NCBI GenBank assembly: GCA_030145385.1 | Contig: JAQYVU010000002.1 | Coordinates: forward strand, 114,682 to 178,681 | Direction of reading: 5' to 3' | DNA length: 64,000 nucleotides | Source: Desulfococcaceae bacterium | GTDB lineage: Bacteria; Desulfobacterota; Desulfobacteria; Desulfobacterales; Desulfosalsimonadaceae | Part shown: one piece after another, positions 45,210 through 55,111 of the stretch | Layout: every line of letters starts with the position of its first letter | Numbering within the stretch: the first letter of the stretch is position 1 | Translations under genes and position numbers: made by a program | Notes under the pieces: generated by a model | What the model was told of the DNA's origin: nothing | Seen by the model: only the letters and a program-made list of their open reading frames with translations | The model's database searches: none

Positions 45210-47453
45210 ATCGTCTTCTTCATCAGGAGGGGGGTCACCTTCAGAATCATCTTCTAACAATTCTCCTGTAAAAATACTCGAATTTTTAACAAAAAATACA
45301 ACTGGAAGGTCTCCGGCCAGGGCTTCAATGCGTTCTGCGTATTTTTCTTCATCTCCCTTTTCCGGCACTGCCAGGCCGAAAAATACAATCTCCGCATCTT
45401 TGCTCTCCTTCTGCATCAACTCACGGATCGTTATATCCTCTGGTTTAATAAAGACCTTCACCTCGGTTTCAATCCGGGTCCGGGCAATAATTTCTTTTAA
45501 ATCTTTTTCCGTCTGCGCCTTCATTAAATCGTTGGACGCCGCACTCATTACTTGAACACGGACATCCCGCCATTCCGGATTACGTGTTAAGAGATAGGCC
45601 AGCAGAAGCATCAGGTCTCCGTTACGCTGAAGCCCTCCCCACCAGATATGGATGGTCCTTTTAATACCTTCCCTCCTGAAAATGTACTTCGGACTGATAC
45701 GCCCGATGACAAAAGACTTGTTAAGATGCTCAAGGCGGCGCATGACCCGGGTAAAAGATGCCAGACGTGCACGGCTATCCGGCCATCCCAGAAGAACCGT
45801 ATTGCTTTCAATACCTGCCATGCCATTTGCCTGCGACACACTGATAATACCGTCCACTACCTCAGGAACGACATCCACTTCGGCAAATACGACCAGTCCC
45901 TCCCGGTCCACGATATCCTGCATTTCAAAGCGCATTTGTCGAAGATCCCGCTTCTCATCAAACAAATCACCTTCCAGCAGCTGACAAACCGTAACAAGCC
46001 CCCTGCCCTGGCTGAACCAGTAGCCAAAACGGACCATATCCAGCTGGCGTTCTAAATCGGCGACAAAAACCATCAAATGCGGTCGCCAGTTTCTTGGACT
46101 CATGGCGCGCTTTGATAAATGGATCAGCGCCCATCGGATAAGACTTTCATATAACCCGCGCCGGGCATCTCCCCATCGGGATTTTCTTTCACGCCGGGAC
46201 AACATGATCCATATGCACAATTCCACCAGAATGGCAATGCCGCCAGCCACCGGACTGATAAGAAACATGGCGAATATACACCCGACAGCACCCGCAAGAT
46301 TAATCAACCAGGGGATTTTTATCCTCGGTCGCCAGGAAGGATCTCCGCTCAGGGACTCCAATGCGGCCACCAGATTGATAATTGCATAGACTGTTAGGAA
46401 AAACATGGAAACCACGGGTGCCACAGCATTTAAATCCCCCAGCAAAACCGCACCAAGAGATATCGCCATTGTCACAATAAACCCGGGCAGCAGTTCCATT
46501 CTGGCGCCGTTTCGTTTCCCCAGCATGGAAGGGGCAATCCGGTCCCTTGCAAGCGCCTGAAGCGTACGGGGTGCCGTGAGCATGGACCCGATAGCAGAAG
46601 AAAAAATAGCGCCGAAAAGACCAGGCAACACCAGAAATTTTCCAAACGGTGCGATTTCCGTCCAGACGAGAGAGTTATTTTTCAGGGCTTCTGTGCCAGC
46701 GCCTATAAAAAGCAGAAAAGGTACCAGCAGGTAAACCGCTAAACCTGTCACAACAGCTGAAATAGAACCAATAGGAACAGCCCGCCCCGGTTCTTTGAGA
46801 TCTCCGGAAAGTCCAAGACCCGCCATTACACCGGTAACTGCCGGGAAAAAAATAGCAAAACCGGGCCAGAATCCCACCTCACCGGAAGGTACGATTGAGC
46901 TATATGATTGATTACCAAACTTTAAAAATGCCCCGACTGCAAGCGCCGCGAGAGAAACAAAAATCATCACCATGAGAGGAATCTGAATTTTCAATGCCAG
47001 TTGCGCGCTTGAAAATGCGATGAGCCCCACAGCCGCAACAATAAGAAAAGCGGTCGTCTGGATCGGTATGCCTGGGAACACAAACCGGAGGGATTCAGCC
47101 AGGCCAAATGCGTATAAGGTCACTGAAAACGCCTGGGAAAGAAACAGGGGTAGCCCGACAGCACCACCGATTTCCACCCCCAGGCTTCTGGAGATGATAT
47201 AATACGCCCCCCCGCCGCCAAGCTTTATATTCGTTGCCACGGCGGAAAATGAAAGGGTGGTGACCAGGGTGATGGCATTTGCAAATAATACAATTAACAG
47301 GGTCTTCTCCAACCCCATATGCCCTAAAAGCCAACCGAACCGCAAATACATAATGACCCCCAGAATGGTCAGGATAGTGGGGGTGTATACGCCAAGAAAT
47401 ATACCGAGATGCCGGTGGCTCTCTTTTGTCTGCTTAAAAACGGATGTGCTCAT
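45204..47453 (-). CDS. Cation-chloride-cotransporter (SLC12)-like permease
   Basis: A 749-residue membrane protein of the APC superfamily, CCC/SLC12 branch. About twelve helices occupy residues 20-430, beginning LGIFLGVYTPTILTILGVIMYLRFGW (the diagnostic first helix of Na-K-Cl type transporters) with GGGGAYYIISRSLG and GLGLSGDLKEPGRAVPIG. The soluble C-terminal domain (about 450-730) has the alternating alpha/beta pattern of the family. The protein ends in an acidic DDSEGDPPPDEEDDL tail. Bacterial members may move K+, Cl- or amino acids. It is the last gene of the leftward peptide-amide cluster and converges on the rim operon, so the substrate could be the product of either. Confidence 0.9.
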   Translation of the reverse strand: MSTSVFKQTKESHRHLGIFLGVYTPTILTILGVIMYLRFGWLLGHMGLEKTLLIVLFANAITLVTTLSFSAVATNIKLGGGGAYYIISRSLGVEIGGAVGLPLFLSQAFSVTLYAFGLAESLRFVFPGIPIQTTAFLIVAAVGLIAFSSAQLALKIQIPLMVMIFVSLAALAVGAFLKFGNQSYSSIVPSGEVGFWPGFAIFFPAVTGVMAGLGLSGDLKEPGRAVPIGSISAVVTGLAVYLLVPFLLFIGAGTEALKNNSLVWTEIAPFGKFLVLPGLFGAIFSSAIGSMLTAPRTLQALARDRIAPSMLGKRNGARMELLPGFIVTMAISLGAVLLGDLNAVAPVVSMFFLTVYAIINLVAALESLSGDPSWRPRIKIPWLINLAGAVGCIFAMFLISPVAGGIAILVELCIWIMLSRRERKSRWGDARRGLYESLIRWALIHLSKRAMSPRNWRPHLMVFVADLERQLDMVRFGYWFSQGRGLVTVCQLLEGDLFDEKRDLRQMRFEMQDIVDREGLVVFAEVDVVPEVVDGIISVSQANGMAGIESNTVLLGWPDSRARLASFTRVMRRLEHLNKSFVIGRISPKYIFRREGIKRTIHIWWGGLQRNGDLMLLLAYLLTRNPEWRDVRVQVMSAASNDLMKAQTEKDLKEIIARTRIETEVKVFIKPEDITIRELMQKESKDAEIVFFGLAVPEKGDEEKYAERIEALAGDLPVVFFVKNSSIFTGELLEDDSEGDPPPDEEDDL

Positions 47454-47592
47454 TATCCGGTATTATCCATCTTTTAAATTCTGCCACCCAATGAAGAAAG
47501 AATTATAATCATACAAAAACCCGGCATTGTCTGCAATACAGGAAACTCAGAACCGCACTGACGCCATTGTCAAAAATGGTAACGAGGCAGTT

Positions 47593-49137
47593 TCAGCTCT
47601 CCGCCATTTTCCAGACGACCTCGTACAGTTCTTTTCTTCGGCTTTGCAGATTCCGGACACTGCCCTGCTGACGCAATTCTTTGAGCAAATCAAGATCCAG
47701 ATCCACCATCAGGGTCATTTCCGTATTGGGTGTAGCCTCGGCGGCAATAGCGTCATGTGGAAACGCAAAATCCGACGGTGTAAAAACAGCGGATTGCGAA
47801 TACTGGATATCCATATTCTCGACTTTAGGCAGGTTGCCGACACTGCCGGATATGGCGACATAGCATTCATTTTCAATGGCCCTTGCCTGGGCACATCGCC
47901 GGACTCGCAGATACGCATTTTTAGTATCAGTCAGAAACGGCACCAGCAACAGGGTCATGCCCTTGTCCGCCAGATTTCTCGAAAGCTCGGGAAACTCAAC
48001 ATCATAGCAGATCAGCACTCCTATTTTGCCGATATCCGTGTCAAATATATTCAGCTGGTCCCCGCCTTTGAGACCCCAGCACTGGGATTCATCCGGTGTG
48101 ATGTGCAGTTTATACTGCGCATCCCAGGTGCCGTCGCGACGGCACACGAAAGCCACATTATAAAGGGTTTCATCTTTCAGCTCAGGCATGCTGCCTGTCA
48201 CGATATTAATGTTGTACGTAATTGCCATGTTCACAAAAGCCGCACGAATTTCATCCGTATATTCGGACAGGGACCGCATGGCCTCCGCCGGATTTTCCTG
48301 ATTGAAATTTTTCAAAAGCGGTGCGTTGAGCAGTTCCGGAAATAATATAATATCTGAATTATAGCCGGCTACGGCATCCACAAAAAACTCGACCTGATGC
48401 AGGAAATCTTCTAATTTATCAAACGCCCGCATCTGCCATTGAACCACCCCGATACGCGGATAGGACTTTCTGCCGCCAAACAGTTTCTGGCGTTTTTCAT
48501 AATAAATATTATTCCACTCCATCAGGACACCGTATGAATCAGACTGGGTATCTTCAGGCATATAATTTTTTAATATTTTTTTAATATGAAAATCATTGGA
48601 CAGCTGAAATGACAATACCGGATCGTAAATTTCATTGTCTTTGACTTTTTGAATATAGGCCGCCGGCTTCATATCATCGGAATATTTTCCATAACCGGGA
48701 ATCCGGCCGCCGAAAATGATGCTTTTCAGATTCAGGGTTTCGCACAATTCCTTGCGGGCGTCATACAGGCGCCTGCCCAGGCGCAGACCCCGATAATCGG
48801 GATCCACAAAAATATCCACCCCATACAACGCATTGCCATCCGGGTCATGGCCTGTCATCTCGCCGCCATTAACGACATCATCATAGGTATGCTGCCGGTT
48901 CTCACGATCTTCTGCATTGACAAGAATGGTAAGAGCAGCTGCCACAACACTAGCGTTGTCTTCTATACAAATCTGTCCTTCCGGAAATTGTTCAATCAAT
49001 GTATCGAATTCTTCCGGTTTCCAGGCACCGCCCATCCCTTTATAAACACGATCCATAATTTGCTTGATATCCGGATAATCCGTGCGCTTCAATCCTCTGA
49101 GTATTAATTTATATTCTGTTTGGTCTATCTCATTCAT
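47593..49137 (-). CDS. GNAT acetyltransferase fused to a nitrilase-type amidohydrolase
   Basis: A 514-residue two-domain enzyme. Residues 10-215 are a GNAT acyltransferase, with the acetyl-CoA loop in VDPDYRGLRLGRRLYDAR (about 111-128). Residues 226-510 are a carbon-nitrogen hydrolase with the triad Glu268 (LFPELL), Lys343 (YKLHITPDE) and Cys377 (VLICYDVEFPE). Fusion of these domains is known in bacteria but its substrate is not. Such proteins occur near ATP-grasp amidoligases, as here. It could acylate and then release or hydrolyse amides of a small peptide. It lies 34 bp after the N-formylglutamate-amidohydrolase-like gene and on the same strand. Confidence 0.92.
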   Translation of the reverse strand: MNEIDQTEYKLILRGLKRTDYPDIKQIMDRVYKGMGGAWKPEEFDTLIEQFPEGQICIEDNASVVAAALTILVNAEDRENRQHTYDDVVNGGEMTGHDPDGNALYGVDIFVDPDYRGLRLGRRLYDARKELCETLNLKSIIFGGRIPGYGKYSDDMKPAAYIQKVKDNEIYDPVLSFQLSNDFHIKKILKNYMPEDTQSDSYGVLMEWNNIYYEKRQKLFGGRKSYPRIGVVQWQMRAFDKLEDFLHQVEFFVDAVAGYNSDIILFPELLNAPLLKNFNQENPAEAMRSLSEYTDEIRAAFVNMAITYNINIVTGSMPELKDETLYNVAFVCRRDGTWDAQYKLHITPDESQCWGLKGGDQLNIFDTDIGKIGVLICYDVEFPELSRNLADKGMTLLLVPFLTDTKNAYLRVRRCAQARAIENECYVAISGSVGNLPKVENMDIQYSQSAVFTPSDFAFPHDAIAAEATPNTEMTLMVDLDLDLLKELRQQGSVRNLQSRRKELYEVVWKMAES

Positions 49138-49171
49138 TTTTAATCCGTTTATTTTCTGTTGAGTTTAGTTT

Positions 49172-49864
49172 TTAAAAACCTGAATCCGCAAATTTATTCA
49201 ATGCGTTTATCACTTTCTGATGTTTCATAGCAGATGACATAAAATCCCCCCGGGAAATTTCCAGCTGCACCCAGGGCATCTCCTTTGAATGACAACGTGT
49301 AATATATCCGCCTTTAAAAGGATCATTCCATTTCACATTATCATCAAACTCCACCTTAAAACATTCAATCATCTGCTTTACCCATTTATCCGGGCAGGTT
49401 CCCTCACCGTTACTGATACATACATACGGACGTTCTTTTCCCTCATCCTTTGCAGAAGGCGGGCCATTTGCAAACATGGTATGGCAGTCAATGCCCAGCA
49501 CCGGCTTTAAACCGGCGAGCTCTGTTAAACGTCGGTGATATGGATAATAATAACGGTCCATGAGCATGGATATGGTATCGTTGTCCGGGTATGAGCGATA
49601 AATCGGTGTCATCGTGCAGGTATGTGTTTTAATAACACCATCGGTTCTGATATCATCCGGTGCGCGATTTAAATCAATAATTGCCCGGGCAATGTCCGTG
49701 GTTAAAAAATACTCCGAATATTGACGAATATTATATATTTCATCTGCACCTTCATCAGAGTCATTGATAATTTCCGCATCTGACAGCATGCAAATATCAA
49801 CAGTTTCTTCAGGGATTTTCCGTCCGGCATGGGGAACCGATATAAGAAACGGCAGCTTATTCAT
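49172..49864 (-). CDS. N-formylglutamate amidohydrolase-like protein
   Basis: A 230-residue member of the FGase family, zinc enzymes that deformylate or deacylate N-acyl-glutamate. Conserved blocks are FLISVPHAGRKIP at the N-terminus, NDSDEGADEIYN, RAIIDLNRAPDDI, GIDCHTM (metal site), and the late EMPWVQLEISRGDF. The start is ATG 49864, 8 bp inside the gamma-glutamyltransferase gene (ATGAATAA overlap), replacing a longer open frame. No signal peptide is present. It fits a pathway handling acyl-glutamyl compounds. Confidence 0.88.
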   Translation of the reverse strand: MNKLPFLISVPHAGRKIPEETVDICMLSDAEIINDSDEGADEIYNIRQYSEYFLTTDIARAIIDLNRAPDDIRTDGVIKTHTCTMTPIYRSYPDNDTISMLMDRYYYPYHRRLTELAGLKPVLGIDCHTMFANGPPSAKDEGKERPYVCISNGEGTCPDKWVKQMIECFKVEFDDNVKWNDPFKGGYITRCHSKEMPWVQLEISRGDFMSSAMKHQKVINALNKFADSGF

Positions 49865-51488
49865 GGGGAGAAGTCTCTTCTGGCGGCACAATCTTTTTTA
49901 TCGTTGCAGGCCCGCAAGCTGATCCATCCCGCCGCATATCTGCCACACCAAAAAAATTCTTCCGTTCCCTGGCAACCATCTGAACACATCCCATATAAAA
50001 GGCATAAGGTTCTTTTTTAACAACCGACAATCCCCTTTTTTCTAAATATCGGGGCAAATCATCTCTGAAACGGGAGGCTTCCATGGCTACTTTTCCGTCG
50101 ATGGAACAGTGAAAACGCGGTGCAGTTATCGCTTCCAGGTGCGGTTGGCCTGATAAAAGACGGAGTAATACCTGCATAATGGACGAAGCAATCCGGTCGC
50201 TGCCGGGAGATCCGATGGCGATGTGGGGCCGTTGACCGCGAAAGATAATGGTCGGCGCCACAGATGCCCAGGGCACGCCATTGGGCCTTAAATAATAGGG
50301 GTGCGTGATATCTTCATATTCAAAAGTCGACATATAATTATTATACAAAAAACCAAGTTCCGGATTCACTGCAAATGAACCGTATACCCGTTCAATGGAT
50401 TGAGTTAAGGCAACAACGTTACCCTCTTTGTCCATAACAGAAAGGTGCGTGGTCTCACCGGTTTCTTTTTTGCTTCGTGTTCTGGCGCGGATCTGTTTGG
50501 CAGCCAGTTTGGCATATTCGGTTGTCAGCATCCTGCGGTCCTGGACCTGGGGATAAAAATTCGGTTCAAAGGGCCGGTCGCTCCTGTCTAACTGTGCCCG
50601 CCGGATAACTTCACACAAGGTAAAAACGCCCTTTAATGTATTTAAATCATAGTCTTTTTCATTCAGCTGACTGATGATATTCAGCATTTCAACCAGCGTA
50701 CGTCCGGCACCCGGAGGCGGAAATGTCAACACGCGCCGGTTGCCAAAACGACAACTCACCGGGCGTCGTTCAATGGGATAAGGAACCAGCGCCAGGTCAT
50801 CTGCCTGGATAAACCCGTTGTTCTCGGCCATATCATCAGCGATCTGACGGGCCATGTCCCCTAAGTAAAACTCCTCAATGCCTTTTTGCCTTAAAAGTTC
50901 AAAAGTCTTTGCCAGAACCGGCTGCTTGAATATTTCACCGGGTACATACGGCTTTTTATTTTTTTTTAAATAGAATTCAGCTGCGTTCCCTTCTTTCCAG
51001 TGCTTTTTTTCCCTGACCTGCAGGTCATGCTGCAGCTGCGTTATCATATACCCTTCTTTTGCCAGACGCACAGCCGGCTCCAGGACTTTTTTCAGGGGCA
51101 GCCGGCCATAATTCTCCAGAACATATCCGAGAACTGCCGGGGTGCTGGGAACGGTCGTGGCCCGATGCCCTCTCAGTCTCATGGCCTTACGCGGAACCCG
51201 TTCCATCGTGGCCCGATTGGGCGCCCGGGATGATCCGTCAATAGCAAATGTCCTTTTCGGCTCAACCGTATGTATCAGCATCATGGTCTGCCCGCCTAAA
51301 CCGCTGGCATTGGGTTCACAAACCCCCAGTGCGAAAGCGGCGGCAACCGCTGCATCTATCGCATTTCCGCCTTGTTCAAGCATTTCAACGCCAGCCTGGG
51401 TGGCCTCAAAATGCTGGGTGGCAATCATGCCGTTTTTCGATGCACCCAGTCGCTGCGGCCAGATATCATTATTTAAATTTAATGTCAT
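49857..51488 (-). CDS. Gamma-glutamyltransferase family enzyme without signal peptide
   Basis: A 543-residue Ntn-hydrolase of the GGT family. The self-processing and catalytic threonine is Thr346 in GETTHLSVMDKEGN, and GNAIDAAVAAAFALGVCEPNASGLGG and SPGSDRIASSIMQ are the other family blocks. Bacterial GGTs are normally exported, but the N-terminus here (MTLNLNNDIWPQRLGASKNG) has no hydrophobic signal, so the enzyme is predicted to be cytoplasmic. It would hydrolyse or transfer a gamma-glutamyl or similar acyl group. Its start is 1 bp after the ATP-grasp/M20 stop and its end overlaps the FGase-like gene. Confidence 0.92.
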   Translation of the reverse strand: MTLNLNNDIWPQRLGASKNGMIATQHFEATQAGVEMLEQGGNAIDAAVAAAFALGVCEPNASGLGGQTMMLIHTVEPKRTFAIDGSSRAPNRATMERVPRKAMRLRGHRATTVPSTPAVLGYVLENYGRLPLKKVLEPAVRLAKEGYMITQLQHDLQVREKKHWKEGNAAEFYLKKNKKPYVPGEIFKQPVLAKTFELLRQKGIEEFYLGDMARQIADDMAENNGFIQADDLALVPYPIERRPVSCRFGNRRVLTFPPPGAGRTLVEMLNIISQLNEKDYDLNTLKGVFTLCEVIRRAQLDRSDRPFEPNFYPQVQDRRMLTTEYAKLAAKQIRARTRSKKETGETTHLSVMDKEGNVVALTQSIERVYGSFAVNPELGFLYNNYMSTFEYEDITHPYYLRPNGVPWASVAPTIIFRGQRPHIAIGSPGSDRIASSIMQVLLRLLSGQPHLEAITAPRFHCSIDGKVAMEASRFRDDLPRYLEKRGLSVVKKEPYAFYMGCVQMVARERKNFFGVADMRRDGSACGPATIKKIVPPEETSPHE

Positions 51489-51489
51489 T

Positions 51490-53649
51490 TTACAGCCCTG
51501 CGGTTTTGATTAAATATTGTGTAAGCAGCAGCATCCGCTGAATCAGACTGATACGCTGGATATTTTCCTGCGGGGTATACAAATCTTCTGCAATGGGTCC
51601 CAAACCGCACAGCACAGGGATGGGTGATGGCACCAGACCGGCCGCTGACGGCCACAAAGAAGATATTTTAGAAATTGGGATATCCCACTCGCCGGCAACA
51701 TTCTCCAAATCCTTAAACAATTTTGCATTTACTTTTCTGTTCTTCATGGGCGGCCGGTCAAATATTTTTTCCATAGATAATTTCATTGTGTTTGTTTTAG
51801 CTTTCAAAATATTCTGAATCTCATTGTGTGCCGCACTTAATGTTTTTAAATCATAATAATTGACAAGTATTTTTGCGGAAACTCTATGGGGAAGCAGCAT
51901 GGGATAACTGTCAGTCACCACATCGCTGACTGAAACCGCCAATCGATTTTTTCGGGAACTTAACTGCTCCAGTTTGGAAAGTTTATCAGACAACCATAAA
52001 AGCGGCTGAACAGACTTTTTGCTCTGACCAAGTTTAACTCGTTGACCTTCAACATTAAGTTGATAGCAGGCCAGACCCCTTCGCTGATTAATAACGCTGT
52101 CATCCGGATTCCCCGGTCTTAATACAAAAACACGAGCTGCTTTTTGTGCCATGGCTTTAATAATTTTTTCGCTAAACTGATTATCCATACCTTCATCCCC
52201 ATAAACAAGGACTCCCAAATGCATGGAGTGCAGCAATTTGAGCATTCTAAGCGCCCGTAAAGCATATTCCAGAATCGTCAGCGGCGCTCGCGAAGAACCA
52301 ATCCCTTCACCATACAAATATTCAGGATCTCTTCGAAATGACTGAAAATGAGTTCCCTGCGAACTGGGTGTATCCACATGACAGATTAACAGGGTACCGC
52401 CCTTAAATCCTTTTGATGTTTCCCAGGCCCATACAAACCGATCATCACTGAATTCATCCACCGGTTTCAATTTGAGCTCTTTTGCAAATTGACTGATCTC
52501 TTTGATTGCCAGCCGGATGCCGATGGGGTCATTGGTACGACTTGATAAATTACACCATTTTTCAAGTCGTTTTTCGATCATGTCCCTGCGCTGGGTGAGA
52601 AAGGAAAAAGCCGCTTCTTTTTTGTTCTTTATTTTTACCATCTTCACGATCGGCGGTGTCGGCGTCCCAAAGTAACGGGAGGAGGCAACTTCCACCAGCC
52701 GATTGATCAGAGCCGCATAATCGAGCCCGATATGCTTTGCCGCCGCCACATACGATCCACCGGTCCCCAGACTGGCGAGACTGTTGATTTCAAGGATATA
52801 GACATTGTCATCGTCATCAACACGCATGTCCACCCGGGCGCAATCATAACAGCCCAGCGATGCAAACGCTTTTACGGCTGTATCCCGGACCTTATCGCTC
52901 AACTCCGGCGAAATATTTGCCGGGCACTGGGGCGTAACCGTCCGATCCGATCGATGCACTTTGTCTTCATAGGTATAAATCTTCGGGCCGTCTCCCCCAA
53001 AAATCAGTTCCACGGACGGCAGGGTCTCCGGGGGATTGTTTCCCAGCAGCCCCACATTGATTTCCCGCCCCGCTATGTATTGTTCCACAAGCACCGGCTG
53101 GTCATAACGATCAAAAATAACATCCGCGCCTTCGCGCAATTCCTGCTCATTGTGCACAATCCGTAATCCAAACGAAACCGCCTCATTTTTAGGTTTGATA
53201 ATCATCGGAAAATCAAGTGACGGCATTTCAAACGACCGGCTTTCAAGGACGGCAAAATCTGGGGTCGGCAGACCATTCTGGCGGAATATCATTTTGGCCA
53301 CCACCTTATCCAGAGCCAGTGAATGGGCCAACGGTCCGGAACCAACATAGGGGATGCCGACCATTTCGAGAATGCTGGGAACATGGGTATATCTTGCCTG
53401 CCCCTGGATACCATAGGAAACATTAAACACCAGACCCGGCAGTTCGCCCTTGACCACGCGCGGCATAAATGTTTCCAAATTGCTGATCAACTGCTTGTCG
53501 CCTTCAAAGGTTGCCACCTGGTGGCCGCCTTTTTTTAACGCGTCTGAAATACGTTTGATGGCTTTCTTCCCGTATTTTTCCCGATTCGGGACGCCAAACA
53601 GATTAATAACACTTTTGCTTTCCCGGTTATAGACAACAGCTATTTTCAT
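51490..53649 (-). CDS. ATP-grasp ligase fused to an M20-peptidase-like domain
   Basis: A 719-residue fusion. Residues 1-330 are a D-Ala-D-Ala-ligase-type ATP-grasp: SILEMVGIPYVGSGPLAHSL, FPMIIKPKNEAVSFG, LVEQYIAGREINVGLLG and the magnesium site DDDDNVYILEINSLASLG. Residues about 345-719 resemble an M20 aminoacylase/peptidase (LLICHVDTP, LVYGDEGMD, CGLGPIAEDLYTPQENIQ). In the second half the bridging metal aspartate position reads GEGIGSSRAP and the last histidine position reads EDLYTPQE, so the metal site looks incomplete. It may bind rather than cut its peptide. ATG 53649 follows GGGGAAG. Confidence 0.88.
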   Translation of the reverse strand: MKIAVVYNRESKSVINLFGVPNREKYGKKAIKRISDALKKGGHQVATFEGDKQLISNLETFMPRVVKGELPGLVFNVSYGIQGQARYTHVPSILEMVGIPYVGSGPLAHSLALDKVVAKMIFRQNGLPTPDFAVLESRSFEMPSLDFPMIIKPKNEAVSFGLRIVHNEQELREGADVIFDRYDQPVLVEQYIAGREINVGLLGNNPPETLPSVELIFGGDGPKIYTYEDKVHRSDRTVTPQCPANISPELSDKVRDTAVKAFASLGCYDCARVDMRVDDDDNVYILEINSLASLGTGGSYVAAAKHIGLDYAALINRLVEVASSRYFGTPTPPIVKMVKIKNKKEAAFSFLTQRRDMIEKRLEKWCNLSSRTNDPIGIRLAIKEISQFAKELKLKPVDEFSDDRFVWAWETSKGFKGGTLLICHVDTPSSQGTHFQSFRRDPEYLYGEGIGSSRAPLTILEYALRALRMLKLLHSMHLGVLVYGDEGMDNQFSEKIIKAMAQKAARVFVLRPGNPDDSVINQRRGLACYQLNVEGQRVKLGQSKKSVQPLLWLSDKLSKLEQLSSRKNRLAVSVSDVVTDSYPMLLPHRVSAKILVNYYDLKTLSAAHNEIQNILKAKTNTMKLSMEKIFDRPPMKNRKVNAKLFKDLENVAGEWDIPISKISSLWPSAAGLVPSPIPVLCGLGPIAEDLYTPQENIQRISLIQRMLLLTQYLIKTAGL

Positions 53650-54131
53650 TCGGCTTCTTCCCCTGATAATCTTTATTATTAAAAGGCAGTCATAACTTAT
53701 TCAAAAAAAATGCCATTTTTTATATAATCGTTATTTATTCTTTTGAAACAGATATAAACAACTTCTTAACTATCTAAAATAATATCTACTTATCGCAATA
53801 AGCGCATTTCCATCCATCCGGTTCACAGGCAAATTATCATGTTATTGATACTCATCGGCCATATCGGGCTTACCACGGTGGTAGCAACCTTTTCCATATT
53901 CCATGCCAGAACATCAGAATCAGAATAATGGTGATTAAATGTGATCATTCTTATCGTCATATTGGCCGACTGGAAAACCGTGACCCGCATCGCAAAGGGA
54001 AAAGGATCGGCGGAAAGGCTATTCGCAAATATTCAGCCAGCGCATTGATGGAATAATGGTCACGCTACCAGTCAAAATCATGGTGATGAGCTATGATTGA
54101 AGCAGTTTACGAATATAGCAGCACCCACCTA
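53650..54131. other. Gap within the cluster, possible decayed membrane gene
   Basis: The 482 bp between two cluster genes hold no intact leftward gene. On the plus strand ATG 53839 to TAA 53928 encodes 29 hydrophobic residues (MLLILIGHIGLTTVVATFSI...), and ILIVILADWKTVTRIAKG can be read near 53945, together resembling a decayed membrane protein. No sigma-54 site was found here. An internal promoter for the downstream genes could lie in this gap. Confidence 0.35.
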
Positions 54132-55109
54132 TTAAATTAAACCAAATGCCATCACTGGAATTCCGGGAAAAACCACTGAAGAATCACAATGCCCAAGAAC
54201 AATCCCATTGCCTGAAGATTTCATGGTTTCCTGTAGCTTGCCAAATGTATTATATACCTTGGCAATGGGTTGCTCCTTTCTAATAATATCACCTGGTTTT
54301 GCGATAAAACGTATAATACCTGTGGTTGAGCTGTAAGGCTTGAATGAATAGGTAAGAATCTTTCCCCGAAGATCTGCCGGCAATGTATACTGAAAAGGTT
54401 CTTTTAATGTTAACGTCATTTTTAAATAAGAAAGTATATTTTCAATGGTTTTAACACCGAATTCAATATTTTTTTCATTAATAACAAACGACTCTCCGAG
54501 TTCAAGTGTAATGGAAGGGATCTTCCGCATCAGAAGACAATGAGACAAAGATTTTTTCAAGACTTCGGTATCCCGAATGATCAGTAGCCCTGAGTTTTCG
54601 GCAAAGATTTCACATTGCCGATATACTTTTTCATATCCGGGGCCTGGAGCCGGGTCAATTAAAACATATGGAATCGAACGCCTCCAGTCATTATGAAGAT
54701 CAATAACAAGCGCCGGATCAGTGTCTGTTATTGATGAGAAAATGATATCCGCCAGGCGCTCACCAAACGACCCTTTAACATTGCCTGGAAAAGACCGGTT
54801 TAAATCCTCTTCACTAAATGAAATTTTCCTGGACTGGGTTTCAAATCCAATCGGATTCATTAGCGGAAATGCAAAAACCGAACCTTTTTTTAAATATTCA
54901 TTCTTCCGAATTTTCTTAAAAATTTCCTGGATAATCACAATGCCGCCGACTTCATCACCATGACAACAGGCCGTTAACCATAGAACCGGCCGGCTGCTTT
55001 TTTTCGCTGACATCAGCGGCAGCCGGCGGCGGGACAAGTCAGAACCAGTTAAAATCTTTAAAAAAGAATATTTTATTGCAGGCTTTTGAGGCATAACTTT
55101 TTTTAGCAT
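54132..55109 (-). CDS. M14-type succinylglutamate desuccinylase/aspartoacylase-like hydrolase
   Basis: A 325-residue zinc deacylase, second of its type in the region. Zinc ligands are in TACCHGDEVGG and VIDLHNDWRR; SITLELGESFVI holds the catalytic Glu context, and DLNRSFPG is a conserved loop shared with the protein at 44130-45209. The C-terminal beta lobe (FIAKPGDIIRKEQPIA) is also shared, so the two are paralogues of different subtypes. It starts 2 bp after the methyltransferase/ATP-grasp stop and is certainly in that operon. Likely role: removing an acyl or amino-acyl group from the ligase product. Confidence 0.88.
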   Translation of the reverse strand: MLKKVMPQKPAIKYSFLKILTGSDLSRRRLPLMSAKKSSRPVLWLTACCHGDEVGGIVIIQEIFKKIRKNEYLKKGSVFAFPLMNPIGFETQSRKISFSEEDLNRSFPGNVKGSFGERLADIIFSSITDTDPALVIDLHNDWRRSIPYVLIDPAPGPGYEKVYRQCEIFAENSGLLIIRDTEVLKKSLSHCLLMRKIPSITLELGESFVINEKNIEFGVKTIENILSYLKMTLTLKEPFQYTLPADLRGKILTYSFKPYSSTTGIIRFIAKPGDIIRKEQPIAKVYNTFGKLQETMKSSGNGIVLGHCDSSVVFPGIPVMAFGLI

Positions 55110-55111
55110 GC

